From NCBI GenBank assembly GCA_965261915.1, contig CBDHDW010000012.1, positions 1-28,665 of the forward strand: a stretch of 28,665 nucleotides of DNA, read 5' to 3'. Below, one piece after another: positions 22,126 to 28,665 of the stretch; position 1 is the stretch's first letter, and each line of letters starts with the position of its first letter. Both the position numbers and the translations under genes were made by a program. The notes below the pieces were generated by a model that was given only the letters and a program-made list of their open reading frames with translations, was not told the DNA's origin and ran no database searches. Source of the DNA: JAIBDK01 sp965261915 (lineage in GTDB: Bacteria > Pseudomonadota > Gammaproteobacteria > Arenicellales > Poriferihabitantaceae).

Positions 22126-23354
22126 TAAGCTGGTGTTTCCTCTTCTGAATGCGGCGCAACCCGGTGGATGATTTCAAGCTCTTTGAACGTGAGTTTGATG
22201 TGACGCTTTACGCGGCTCAAACTTTTGATACTCGCGGTTTTAAGACTGGAGACACGGCGTAAGACTTCGCCTAATGCGGCAGACGTGGTCACTGTAACGG
22301 TCGAAACACCATTAATGTCGCCTTGACGGATACCATCCTCAATGCCCAAAAACGTGTTTTCAATCCTGTATTTTATTGAAGGCGCAGCTTCGCTGGATGT
22401 TTGATCTTTAACCTGCGTATAAGGCTTTAAGCCTACGTCAAACGGTATAAAGACCAAAAGCGTTTTGTCAGAAACCTGCGTTTTGTGCGGCCAATCCGCA
22501 TAGACCAGCTCTGCGGCACGCGCAGATAAAATCTCGTTATGCTTTGGATTCAGGGTGAACACCTTAAACGCCGCCGCCGGTTCTTTTAGAATGCCGCGCA
22601 ATTGTGGGTCGTCCATGAGCTGTGTGGCGCATCCTTCATTAACCAAACTCCAGCCTGGTACCGTTGGCCAGCTTTGAGAGAACGCCGCTTCACACCCTTT
22701 GGCAAAGGCTTCTACGTCTTCAACATATGGATATATTACAGTTTGGAGCTTTGCGGCCGCCGGTACATAGCTGTACCATTTCCACCCGAATTGACCGCTC
22801 GCGGATAATGCAACCACGACTGCAAGGCCCCCTAAAATGCGCTTTGTCGTTTTTGAGAATAGCGGCTTGCGCGGCTTAAACCCTGCGAACTCTCTTGGAT
22901 CCAGCTTTGGATCTCGCAAAACGGCTATTGGGGTAAACGTATTAATGTCGTTGGTTAAGCCATCGGAATATAGAATACGTTTGTGACTGCTCTTTGGCAG
23001 TTCAGCAATGTATTGTAGAAGGTCTGACCTGGTTTCAAAAATATGCTCAGGCTCTAACGCAGGCCGTCCTTTCTCAAGTGTTGCAGTCAGCCAGATTGCG
23101 TTACTTTTGTCCTCAAAAGCAATCAAAACACTGCCATCTTGTTCTTCCTGATCAAGTTCAGACACAACAAGAGCCAGTAGCGGCGGGAGCCCGACAAATC
23201 CATCCCTGCCTTTTATTGATGCAGTGCGGTTACCCCAAGTCAGTTCGAGTTGTGATTTACCCGTCAGGTGCGAAGCAATATTATCAGATTTAAGCTCCCA
23301 CTGTAGATTGCACAGACATGGAATTCCGCCGTAGCTTGTTAATCTTGCGTCCAT
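22125..23354 (-). CDS. pilO: Pilus assembly protein PilO (type IVb)
   Basis: 409 aa. The ATG overlaps the secretin stop (TAATG). A cytoplasmic N-terminal region of ~170 residues (with WLTATLEKGRPALEPEHIF) is followed by one membrane segment (RILGGLAVVVALSASGQFGW) and a large periplasmic domain with two Cys (AKGCEAAF, NEGCATQL) that may pair. This topology (soluble N-domain, one membrane helix, periplasmic C-domain) and the location right after the secretin match the type IVb PilO accessory family. It belongs to the inner-membrane alignment complex. Confidence 0.8.
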   Translation of the reverse strand: MDARLTSYGGIPCLCNLQWELKSDNIASHLTGKSQLELTWGNRTASIKGRDGFVGLPPLLALVVSELDQEEQDGSVLIAFEDKSNAIWLTATLEKGRPALEPEHIFETRSDLLQYIAELPKSSHKRILYSDGLTNDINTFTPIAVLRDPKLDPREFAGFKPRKPLFSKTTKRILGGLAVVVALSASGQFGWKWYSYVPAAAKLQTVIYPYVEDVEAFAKGCEAAFSQSWPTVPGWSLVNEGCATQLMDDPQLRGILKEPAAAFKVFTLNPKHNEILSARAAELVYADWPHKTQVSDKTLLVFIPFDVGLKPYTQVKDQTSSEAAPSIKYRIENTFLGIEDGIRQGDINGVSTVTVTTSAALGEVLRRVSSLKTASIKSLSRVKRHIKLTFKELEIIHRVAPHSEEETPA

Positions 23355-25018
23355 TACTTGCCCCCCCGGCTATGGGCAATGAGGGAGGGGCGCACAAAAA
23401 CAATCATGCGGATTTTCTGAACCCGTGATTTATTGCTGCCCCCAAGGCCTATAAATTTTGCAATACCCGTGCCAGCTTGCGTGCGTCTTGCAACCTCTTG
23501 TTCATAGCCCGAGAGAATTAAGGTTTCTCCCGGGGCTAACACGCTGTCGTTTTGAATGGCGCGTTGATCAATCACAGGAAGCTGAACCGTGCTTCCCCCT
23601 GATGTAAAGCTGTCCAGGCTGGTCAAATCATTTTGCAAAATGGTCAGTGAAAGCTGAATTTGGTTGTTATCAATAAGGCGCGGCAGGGCGTGTATGGAAA
23701 CACCTGTGTCAACGGTGGCGGTTTGCACTTCCGTTGTATTGCCACTGTCACTTGTTGTTGTTTTAGTGCCCGCCACATAGTTTGTAGAGCGGGTTAAAAC
23801 AATTGGAGACACAACACCGCTTTGGGCTATCGTGCTGCCTAAGCGGTAATCCACCACAGCCCCATTGGTTGCCAGGGCTTTGAAGTTCACCGCAGAATTG
23901 CCGCGTGAGAGTGTTATAACACCATTGCCAGTCACCGCACCTGCCGCACCAAGTAACCCTGCCGTATTGCCGCCGTCTGTTTTTGCCAGATTAAGGCCAA
24001 CGCCAAAGTCATCGGATTTATCGGCATCCACAAAATAGATAGCCACTTCCAAGCCAATGCGTGTGGCATAGGTGATCTGGTAATCTTTAATCACACGCTG
24101 CGCCGCCTTTTGGACAGACGGTGGGCCAAAGATGGTTACGCGACCTGCGTTCCTGCTTAAGGTCATAGACGCTGGTGACGGAACCACTGGTTTTAGAGCA
24201 GCCTCAAGTTCTGCCCATGGGTCTTGTGATGTCTTCTTGGTTAAAGACACGGAACGTGTTGCGCCTGATGTACCGCTGACACCTGCAACAGATGTGCTGA
24301 ACTCTGTAGAATTGGCAGGAATGGGCAGCTTGTAGGTTTCTGTAACCATACGGTTGAAGGTGATGGCTGTGCCATCATACTTCCAGCCGATGTCCATACG
24401 GGCAGAGACAATATCCAGGAACTTTGAAAGTGCGCCTTCATGGGTTATTTTGAGTGCCCCGCCAATAGGAAAACCCATCAAGTCGCCAGTGGGCGTTAAA
24501 GTGCGCTTGCGAATATTCACAGGAATACCTGTTTCGCTTGCAATGTATTTTGCGATAGCATCAATGTCTGTTGGTTTTTTAAGATCGGCCTTAAAGCCGC
24601 GCGCGCCTTCCAGTTTTTTTGGTAAGGGCTTACCGCTGCGTGTTCCGTGATCAACCTTTACGGCTTCACCATAATAAGGCTGTGCTTCGAACAGGACTTC
24701 GCCGCGCTGTGCTGCACGTAGCTGGCGTTGTTGCTCTGCTGTCAGATTGCTGATTTTAGCAACTGCATTGTTTGCGTCTTTGGTTGTTTGGCAAGCCACA
24801 AGAACACCACATAGAGCCGTAGCAACCATAAGGCGGGCAAAGCGCCCCAAATTAGAGCTGAACGACTTTTCTTTGATATCATATCTCATGTGCTTCGCTG
24901 GACTGACAGCGCATTTCATGCGCGAGAAGTTCAGAGACCGCATATGCGTAGCTTGTGCATTCTGGAAAAGCACATGACCAAAATTAAGTCGTTCAGCTCT
25001 ATAATATGGCTTGTTCAC
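23354..25018 (-). CDS. pilN: Lipoprotein secretin PilN, with in-frame element near its N-terminus
   Basis: 554 aa from a GTG at 25018 that overlaps the preceding stop (GTGA). A lipobox (LCGVLVAC, Cys76) marks an outer-membrane lipoprotein. The periplasmic domain (TDIDAIAKYIASETGIPVNI, GALSKFLDIVSARMDIGWKY) is followed by the secretin domain, seen in VSIHALPRLIDNNQIQLSL and LAPGETLILSGYEQE. PilN-type secretins form the outer-membrane channel for the pilus. Residues ~7-56 are encoded by an inverted-repeat element (24855-24999); without it the product would begin MNKPYYNLGRFARLMVATAL, a normal signal peptide. ATGs at 24943, 24919 and 24889 lie within the element, and the last could serve as start. 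Confidence 0.9.
   Translation of the reverse strand: MNKPYYRAERLNFGHVLFQNAQATHMRSLNFSRMKCAVSPAKHMRYDIKEKSFSSNLGRFARLMVATALCGVLVACQTTKDANNAVAKISNLTAEQQRQLRAAQRGEVLFEAQPYYGEAVKVDHGTRSGKPLPKKLEGARGFKADLKKPTDIDAIAKYIASETGIPVNIRKRTLTPTGDLMGFPIGGALKITHEGALSKFLDIVSARMDIGWKYDGTAITFNRMVTETYKLPIPANSTEFSTSVAGVSGTSGATRSVSLTKKTSQDPWAELEAALKPVVPSPASMTLSRNAGRVTIFGPPSVQKAAQRVIKDYQITYATRIGLEVAIYFVDADKSDDFGVGLNLAKTDGGNTAGLLGAAGAVTGNGVITLSRGNSAVNFKALATNGAVVDYRLGSTIAQSGVVSPIVLTRSTNYVAGTKTTTSDSGNTTEVQTATVDTGVSIHALPRLIDNNQIQLSLTILQNDLTSLDSFTSGGSTVQLPVIDQRAIQNDSVLAPGETLILSGYEQEVARRTQAGTGIAKFIGLGGSNKSRVQKIRMIVFVRPSLIAHSRGGK
24855..24999. mobile_element. MITE-like nested palindromic element inside the secretin gene
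   Basis: 145 bp with 14-bp perfect terminal inverted repeats (GAGCTGAACGACTT / AAGTCGTTCAGCTC), flanked by TA on both sides. Inside is a second perfect 10-bp pair (TCATGTGCTT / AAGCACATGA) and a central GCGCAT...ATGCGC hairpin. Element plus one TA is 147 bp, or 49 codons, so the reading frame stays open. TA duplication points to an IS630/mariner-type mobiliser. Confidence 0.8.
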
Positions 25019-25539
25019 AGAGCTGATCCAATCTTGATAACCTTGTTTGAAAAGACACGCACGGATGGCGGATGACCTTGAGAGCTAAACCCTTTGATCA
25101 CGTGTTCGAGGGCCTCTTCAAAACTGCCGACTTTTGTTAGGGGTACTTTGAGCTGCCAAGCGCCCGTGCCAGTTGCGATGACTGTATAGCCCGCCTCTTT
25201 ACCCCAGCGTTTAATCACGTCTGTGAGGTATTCATCTGACTGCGCCTTCCAAACGGAGGGCGATACCGTAGCCGTGTTATTAGTTTGGTGGGGTAGTTCA
25301 GAGGTGATGAAATGACCGTTGGTGTCGAATTTAAGAACGCCAGCGCTTAGGTTGGACTGGCGGGTTGTATCATTCGCAAACGTGAGGACTTCGGCTAGGG
25401 TGGGGGATGTGTGGAAGCTGGTAATTAAAGTAGCTAATAGTAGTCTGCCGATCGGCCTTGATAAACCGGCATTATAATACGATTTTTTCGCAAACGTTTT
25501 CTTTATTCGTAGAAACCCGTAGTGGACTACCCTTACCAA
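25015..25539 (-). CDS. pilL: TcpQ-domain protein, PilL-like
   Basis: About 174 aa if started at the TTG at 25539; the frame is open up to 25755 over the neighbouring gene. A signal peptide (RLLLATLITSFHTSPTLA) is followed by a linker and a C-terminal TcpQ domain: VWKAQSDEYLTDVIKRWGKE, AGYTVIATG, VGSFEEALEHVIKGF and NKVIKIG. In IncI plasmids this domain ends PilL, and in Vibrio cholerae TcpQ it helps localise the secretin. It is shorter than PilL and lacks a recognisable lipobox. The stop overlaps the secretin start. The start is uncertain because an inverted repeat reshapes the region upstream. Confidence 0.75.
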   Translation of the reverse strand: MVRVVHYGFLRIKKTFAKKSYYNAGLSRPIGRLLLATLITSFHTSPTLAEVLTFANDTTRQSNLSAGVLKFDTNGHFITSELPHQTNNTATVSPSVWKAQSDEYLTDVIKRWGKEAGYTVIATGTGAWQLKVPLTKVGSFEEALEHVIKGFSSQGHPPSVRVFSNKVIKIGSAL

Positions 25540-25801
25540 ACTCTTGATGAATAGATGTGATAGCTGGATAAAGAAGAAGTAATCTAATTTTTGGCCCCGC
25601 TTTATCAACTTTTGATACAACCAATATGTATTTTTCATCTTTTGCGTAAACAAGCATTTGGTATTGAGGAACGCCTGATGCGGCCGAAAACCCAACAAGT
25701 ACAAACTCATATTCAAATGGTGTCTTTGACTTAACAAAATCACGGAGTCCTTCAAGCGTTATCAACGATATACTTCTCTGATGCTTTAAGGTCTCACTCA
25801 T
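25472..25801 (-). CDS. Small hypothetical protein, copy 1 of an inverted pair
   Basis: 109 aa from the ATG at 25801; another ATG lies nine bases upstream. The product starts MSETLKHQRSISLITLEGLR, with FEYEFVLVGF and YQMLVYAKDEKYILVVSKV further on, and looks like a small mixed alpha/beta soluble protein. A close relative starts at 28422 on the other strand, with nearly identical leader and first 40 codons. The 3' end overlaps the 5' end of the TcpQ-domain gene, so it may be truncated or fused relative to the other copy. Function unknown. If it heads the pilus operon it could be regulatory, but nothing in the sequence shows DNA binding. Confidence 0.6.
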   Translation of the reverse strand: MSETLKHQRSISLITLEGLRDFVKSKTPFEYEFVLVGFSAASGVPQYQMLVYAKDEKYILVVSKVDKAGPKIRLLLLYPAITSIHQEFGKGSPLRVSTNKENVCEKIVL

Positions 25802-25870
25802 GAGACCCATCTATTATATTACTAAACTTCTTAAAACTGGCTTACATCGAAAAACTTAATAACGCAAGTG
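25610..25870. repeat. Long inverted repeat, copy 1 (partner 28350-28620)
   Basis: Reverse complement of the window's right end. It is near identical over the leader and first ~40 codons of the small gene, then a mosaic of matched and unmatched blocks. The pair encloses the replication and TrbM-like genes. Confidence 0.85.
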
Positions 25871-25921
25871 TAAGCATATTGTTATATTAGGTTATTTAAA
25901 GTACCCGATAGGGGATCAGTA

Positions 25922-25948
25922 AATCCCACGCCTTTAGGCGGCATGGGA
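25922..25948. other. Bulged hairpin between the pilus and replication regions
   Basis: ATCCCA/TGGGAT and CGCC/GGCG pair around a TTTA loop with a 3-nt bulge. It lies between the replication gene and the pilus operon, both on the minus strand. It could stabilise or end the replication transcript, but no T run follows. Confidence 0.35.
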
Positions 25949-26014
25949 TAGCTATGGTTTTAGGTTAGACTGGGGAGACTTGCTTCCCATCTATCTGCAA
26001 TAGACCACGTTTTT

Positions 26015-26128
26015 CTATGTCTGAGCGCGGGTCAGCAGCTTGTCCGTCGTGGTGCCGTAGAGAGTGCAGAATTTACCGGTTTTCTTTAACGTTTTCACGC
26101 CCGATTCAAGAATTTCATCATTGCTCAT
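26015..26128 (-). CDS. Possible small protein coupled to the replication gene (37 aa)
   Basis: An ATG one base after the replication initiator stop opens a 37-codon frame (MSNDEILESGVKTLKKTGKF at its start). It has no signal or membrane segment. The tight junction suggests translational coupling, but short length makes chance plausible and I know no homologue. Confidence 0.3.
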   Translation of the reverse strand: MSNDEILESGVKTLKKTGKFCTLYGTTTDKLLTRAQT

Positions 26129-26129
26129 T

Positions 26130-27278
26130 TTAGCTCTGCCCGACGATGCCAAAGAGCGACTTACCCAGGTTCGCTTGCCCAGCCTCGACACGTTTGAGCA
26201 TGGATTTCAGCCAGCCAATCGGGTTTTTAATGTGATCTGTTCCACTTGGGCCGTAATGGTCTAACACCAAACTCAGAATGGTTGGGATGTCTTGCCCGAA
26301 TGATGCAACCGCGTCAGACCAAAGACTTGCATAAATCCCGTTAGCATCTGCTCTGGCCGCTGCCACATAGTGCAGATTCTGCCATGTCACATCACCGTAA
26401 AGAGCCTTGATATCCTCAATCCATTCGGGTGGGGCCGCATTCGCAACAAGATCAAGGCTGATAACCTCATCTTTAGTCTTTTCTGTGCTCTCCGCTGGAT
26501 CAGAGGTATCGGGGATGCTCGGGATTTCCGCTTCTAAAGTCTCTTTTGCATTTTCAATAAGGGGTTTGCCCTTATTACATATTACAATGGAGTTATTTGT
26601 ATTTGTATATAGTAGGTCATTATTTTCCGACTGGTAAGACTCTTTATTCTTACATTTAACGATTAAGCTCTTGAGCTCCTCAAGAATATCTACAGAAATT
26701 GTGAGTAACTCTAGCAGCTCGTTTGTGCCCAGATTTGCAATACGTCTGGGGAGTGCGTCAAAGCGCTCCAGAATGGCGTCCGGTACCGCGTCCAGGCTGC
26801 GTATGGCCACCTTAATGCGCCGGCGCACAACAGAGATACGCTTGCGAACCGCGTCTTTCTCTGTCCGTTCTGCCTCTCGTAGCGCCCAGGCGTGCAGAAG
26901 TTGTGGTAAAGCATCTTCAAGGGGACTCAAATCAATCCCGGATATGAATGTGATTTCTCCAAACTCGTGATCAAAGCTGCGGTGTCCCCCGTCCAATGTA
27001 CGGTTTTGGGCAAAGCCGACGCGAATAAGTGTTTGGATATGGTTATATATCGTGCGCGTTGAAGCGCCTTCCTCGGCGGCCAGTCTGCCCACCCGTACCG
27101 GGCTGATAGGCTTTTGCGCCGAGATCGGAATAAACCGCACGAGCTGCTTGGCTGTGTCGCGCACCGCGCGTTTGATCAGCCCCAAGCTGCTGGCAATATC
27201 CAAAGCCCTGTAAAGCTCGGCTCGATTAAACTCTGGTTCAATTTTTGGCGCGGTGGCCCGATTGTTTTTAGTACTCAT
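26130..27278 (-). CDS. RepC-like plasmid replication initiator
   Basis: 382 aa, ATG at 27278 with AGGA eight bases upstream. The N-terminal region contains a winged-helix-type DNA-binding part (SPVRVGRLAAEEGASTRTIY, then NHIQTLIRVGFAQN), followed by a basic helical region (KRISVVRRRIKVAIRS) and an AT-rich, Asn/Ser/Thr-rich linker around residues 210-245. The C-terminal domain (AAARADANGIYASLWSDAV and NPIGWLKSMLKRVEAGQANL) resembles the RepC C-terminus with its conserved P-x-G/W-L...K-A-E-A-G pattern. RepC-type proteins start replication, often from an origin inside their own gene; the AT-rich linker is a candidate place, which is inference. No RepA/RepB genes sit beside it; partition is encoded elsewhere. 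Confidence 0.8.
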   Translation of the reverse strand: MSTKNNRATAPKIEPEFNRAELYRALDIASSLGLIKRAVRDTAKQLVRFIPISAQKPISPVRVGRLAAEEGASTRTIYNHIQTLIRVGFAQNRTLDGGHRSFDHEFGEITFISGIDLSPLEDALPQLLHAWALREAERTEKDAVRKRISVVRRRIKVAIRSLDAVPDAILERFDALPRRIANLGTNELLELLTISVDILEELKSLIVKCKNKESYQSENNDLLYTNTNNSIVICNKGKPLIENAKETLEAEIPSIPDTSDPAESTEKTKDEVISLDLVANAAPPEWIEDIKALYGDVTWQNLHYVAAARADANGIYASLWSDAVASFGQDIPTILSLVLDHYGPSGTDHIKNPIGWLKSMLKRVEAGQANLGKSLFGIVGQS

Positions 27279-27588
27279 TGTTCTGTCCTGTTTTTAGGGC
27301 AGAACGAACCATTATATTAGGCTGCAAATATTTATGCGCATAAACTGCGTTTTTTACTTGTCTAAGTGCTGTCGGAATGGTAAATCTGAATTTGGGATAA
27401 AGAATTACCACTCCTCGTACGGTTCGCCCTGCGGGGATGTCTTTTTTAGGGGGTCTGTTTTACTCCTGTGTGACTGCTCATTGTGATTCTGGTAGTGAGT
27501 CGCAGTTATAACTTGGTTGCAGCACAATATATAGTATTTAGATAAAGGCGGCGGCGTTGGTCTGGTATTTAGCCAATCCCTCAAGGTA
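27279..27588. other. Gene-free stretch upstream of the replication gene
   Basis: No supportable gene. The 120 bases next to the replication gene are AT-rich and probably hold its promoter. A frame at 27405-27725 runs through a repeat and is not convincing. Confidence 0.4.
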
Positions 27589-27706
27589 TTAGAGCGTGTT
27601 GCGTTTGATCGGTTTTCGAGCAAATGGAACACGCAGCACCAACAAACAAGTGAAGCTGTGCATCTCGCTTTATCGAATGAATTCAATAAAACGCGATACA
27701 CTCTAA
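27589..27706. repeat. Short element with 18-bp terminal inverted repeats
   Basis: TTAGAGCGTGTTGCGTTT at 27589-27606 and AAACGCGATACACTCTAA at 27689-27706 match as inverted repeats at 15 of 18 positions. The ends (AGAGCGTGT...GCGTTT) look like those of short palindromic repeats seen in alphaproteobacterial genomes. Total length is 118 bp, non-coding. Confidence 0.65.
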
Positions 27707-27730
27707 TCTCGTTCCATATCGACATAATGG

Positions 27731-28216
27731 CTACCTGTTGTTCCCGGTATCGTCCGTGTGTGTGTTCACATATATGGTTCTTTGACTGTACACTTTGTCT
27801 TTTGTCATTGAGAAGCCGCTATTGTAATTGCCATAGAAATAAAGTGTTTCATCGCCAATCCTGGTCTTGAAGCCGTAATTAAGGTGTGTAGGACGGCTAC
27901 CAAACCATCTATCACAAGAATATTCCACGGGGGGTTCGTCGCGCCCACCACCACCGCGCCGGTAAACAACACCTGACGCGCAATAAAGCCCGCCGCCTCC
28001 GATACCAGTTGACCCGATACCAGAGCCTTCGCAAATGCCAAATGGGGACTTCCGCTTTTTGAGCCGCTTCAGCATATAGGCTTTGGCATCAGCACATCCA
28101 GTAGGAAAACCAGCCGGCAAACATAAAATAACTTTACAGTCTATAGTTGCTGCTTGAACTGGGGTGGTGACCTGTAATAAAACAGCCGCCAAAATATTTG
28201 CCATTTTTATTTTCAT
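27731..28216 (-). CDS. TrbM-like secreted conjugation protein
   Basis: 161 aa from the ATG at 28216; a TTG four codons upstream is less likely. The signal peptide ends near TPVQAA. The mature start ATIDCKVILCLPAG with GCADAKAYML and GICEG resembles the Cys-spaced core of TrbM-family conjugation proteins (C-x-x-x-L-C-L...C). Then comes a Gly-rich stretch (GSGIGSTGIGGGGLYC, RRGGGGRDE) and a strand-rich end (GDETLYFYGNYNSGF). TrbM is an exported protein of unknown role in mating-pair formation. The Gly-rich middle is not typical of the family. No other conjugation gene is in the window. Confidence 0.5.
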   Translation of the reverse strand: MKIKMANILAAVLLQVTTPVQAATIDCKVILCLPAGFPTGCADAKAYMLKRLKKRKSPFGICEGSGIGSTGIGGGGLYCASGVVYRRGGGGRDEPPVEYSCDRWFGSRPTHLNYGFKTRIGDETLYFYGNYNSGFSMTKDKVYSQRTIYVNTHTDDTGNNR

Positions 28217-28421
28217 AGTACCTGTCAACCCATCTTTATTTTAAACAGTGTCCGCGTGGCATCAACTGTCCACGCTCTCGCTCCGCTTCACGATTCAAGG
28301 CTCTAATAAGTTAGTAGCTTATTAGAGATATCCTGTAAACTTAGTTTCCTTATGCTTGCGTTATTAAGTTTTTCGATGTAAGCCAGTTTTAAGAAGTTTA
28401 GTAATATAATAGATGGGTCTC
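28217..28421. promoter_or_regulatory. Divergent intergenic region with two hairpins
   Basis: Lies between the TrbM-like gene (minus) and the small gene at 28422 (plus). It contains GCGTGG/CCACGC with a 10-nt spacer (about 28249-28270) and a perfect CTCTAATAAG/CTTATTAGAG pair with a 7-nt spacer (28301-28327). These could be operators for divergent promoters. Confidence 0.4.
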
Positions 28422-28620
28422 ATGAGTGAGACCTTAAAGCATCAGAGAAGTATATCATTGATAACGCTTGAAGGACTCCGTGATTTTGTTAAGTCAAAGA
28501 CACCATTTGAATATGAGTTTGTTCTTGTCGGATTTACCGCTAGGGGGATACCTCGCTACCAAATGCTTGTTTACGCAAAAGATGAAAAATACATATTGGT
28601 TGTATCAAAGGTCAATATTT
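28350..28620. repeat. Long inverted repeat, copy 2 (partner 25610-25870)
   Basis: Plus-strand copy of the leader and 5' part of the small gene. The leader and first ~40 codons are almost identical to the reverse complement of copy 1, then identity becomes patchy. Confidence 0.85.
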
Positions 28621-28665
28621 TTGGCGCAAAAATTAAGTTACTCAACCTTGATATTGGGGCGGTTA
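28422..28665 (+). CDS. Small hypothetical protein, copy 2 (cut by the window end)
   Basis: ATG at 28422 (in-frame ATG also at 28413). It starts MSETLKHQRSISLITLEGLR as in the gene at 25472-25801, then diverges: FTARGIPRYQMLVYAKDEK and VNIFGAKIKLLNLDIGAV replace the matching parts. The frame runs to the window edge, so its length is unknown. GGTCTCA-TGAG-TGAGACC folds over the start codon in both copies, possibly limiting translation. No family recognised. Confidence 0.65.
   Translation, partial: MSETLKHQRSISLITLEGLRDFVKSKTPFEYEFVLVGFTARGIPRYQMLVYAKDEKYILVVSKVNIFGAKIKLLNLDIGAV

Noticed and set aside
27405..27725. A 106-codon minus-strand frame upstream of the replication gene
   Set aside because: It crosses the short inverted-repeat element and has no protein-like pattern.
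1..28665. CRISPR arrays, tRNA or rRNA genes
   Set aside because: No regularly spaced direct repeats of CRISPR type and no recognisable tRNA or rRNA sequence were seen on either strand.

Overview
The window looks like part of an alphaproteobacterial plasmid, or a plasmid-derived island. It carries a RepC-like replication initiator, a VirC1/ParA-type partition pair with a palindromic upstream site, a DinJ/YafQ toxin-antitoxin pair, a decayed Tn3-family remnant, several short inverted-repeat elements, and a long minus-strand type IVb pilus operon. The class is inferred from family flavour (RepC, ParA of the VirC1 kind, DUF1640-like proteins, Rpn nuclease); I cannot name a genus.

Layout. Positions 1-4,570 are repeat-rich with few genes: small minus-strand genes (a DUF1640-like coiled-coil protein present twice, two small unknowns at 500-930, a small protein at 1,403-1,606, a zinc-ribbon-like protein at 3,918-4,205), a perfect 42-bp palindrome, two inverted copies of a ~115-bp element with terminal inverted repeats, and long stretches without a supportable gene. 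Positions 4,571-9,851 hold a lone WGR-domain gene, dinJ-yafQ, parA plus its small partner behind paired palindromes, the Tn3 remnant, a small membrane protein and an Rpn-family nuclease.

Positions 10,619-25,801 are the pilus region, transcribed right to left. Gene order is TcpQ-domain protein (PilL-like), lipoprotein secretin (PilN), PilO, an unknown Cys-rich 548-aa secreted protein, a second unknown secreted protein, PilP-like, PilQ ATPase, PilR platform, PilS-like prepilin, two prepilin-like proteins with long repetitive tails (PilV-like), a small secreted protein, HU, A24 prepilin peptidase (PilU), thermonuclease, and a small unknown gene. Most neighbours overlap by a few bases, implying translational coupling. 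The order matches IncI-type thin-pilus operons, but there is no recognisable lytic transglycosylase or shufflon recombinase and there are extra genes.

Positions 25,472-28,665 hold the replication gene and a TrbM-like secreted protein, bracketed by inverted copies of a small gene and its leader.

Most notable observations: (1) a nested palindromic element sits in frame in the secretin signal peptide, and excising 147 bp with a TA duplication restores a clean lipoprotein signal; a 40-bp relative lies in the ATPase gene in the same reading frame. (2) The two tailed pilins end in the same Gly-Ser-Cys-x-Gly-Cys peptide, whose codons also supply the ribosome-binding site and start codon of the next gene. 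(3) The 548-aa Cys-rich protein has three W...C...C modules and matches no family I know.
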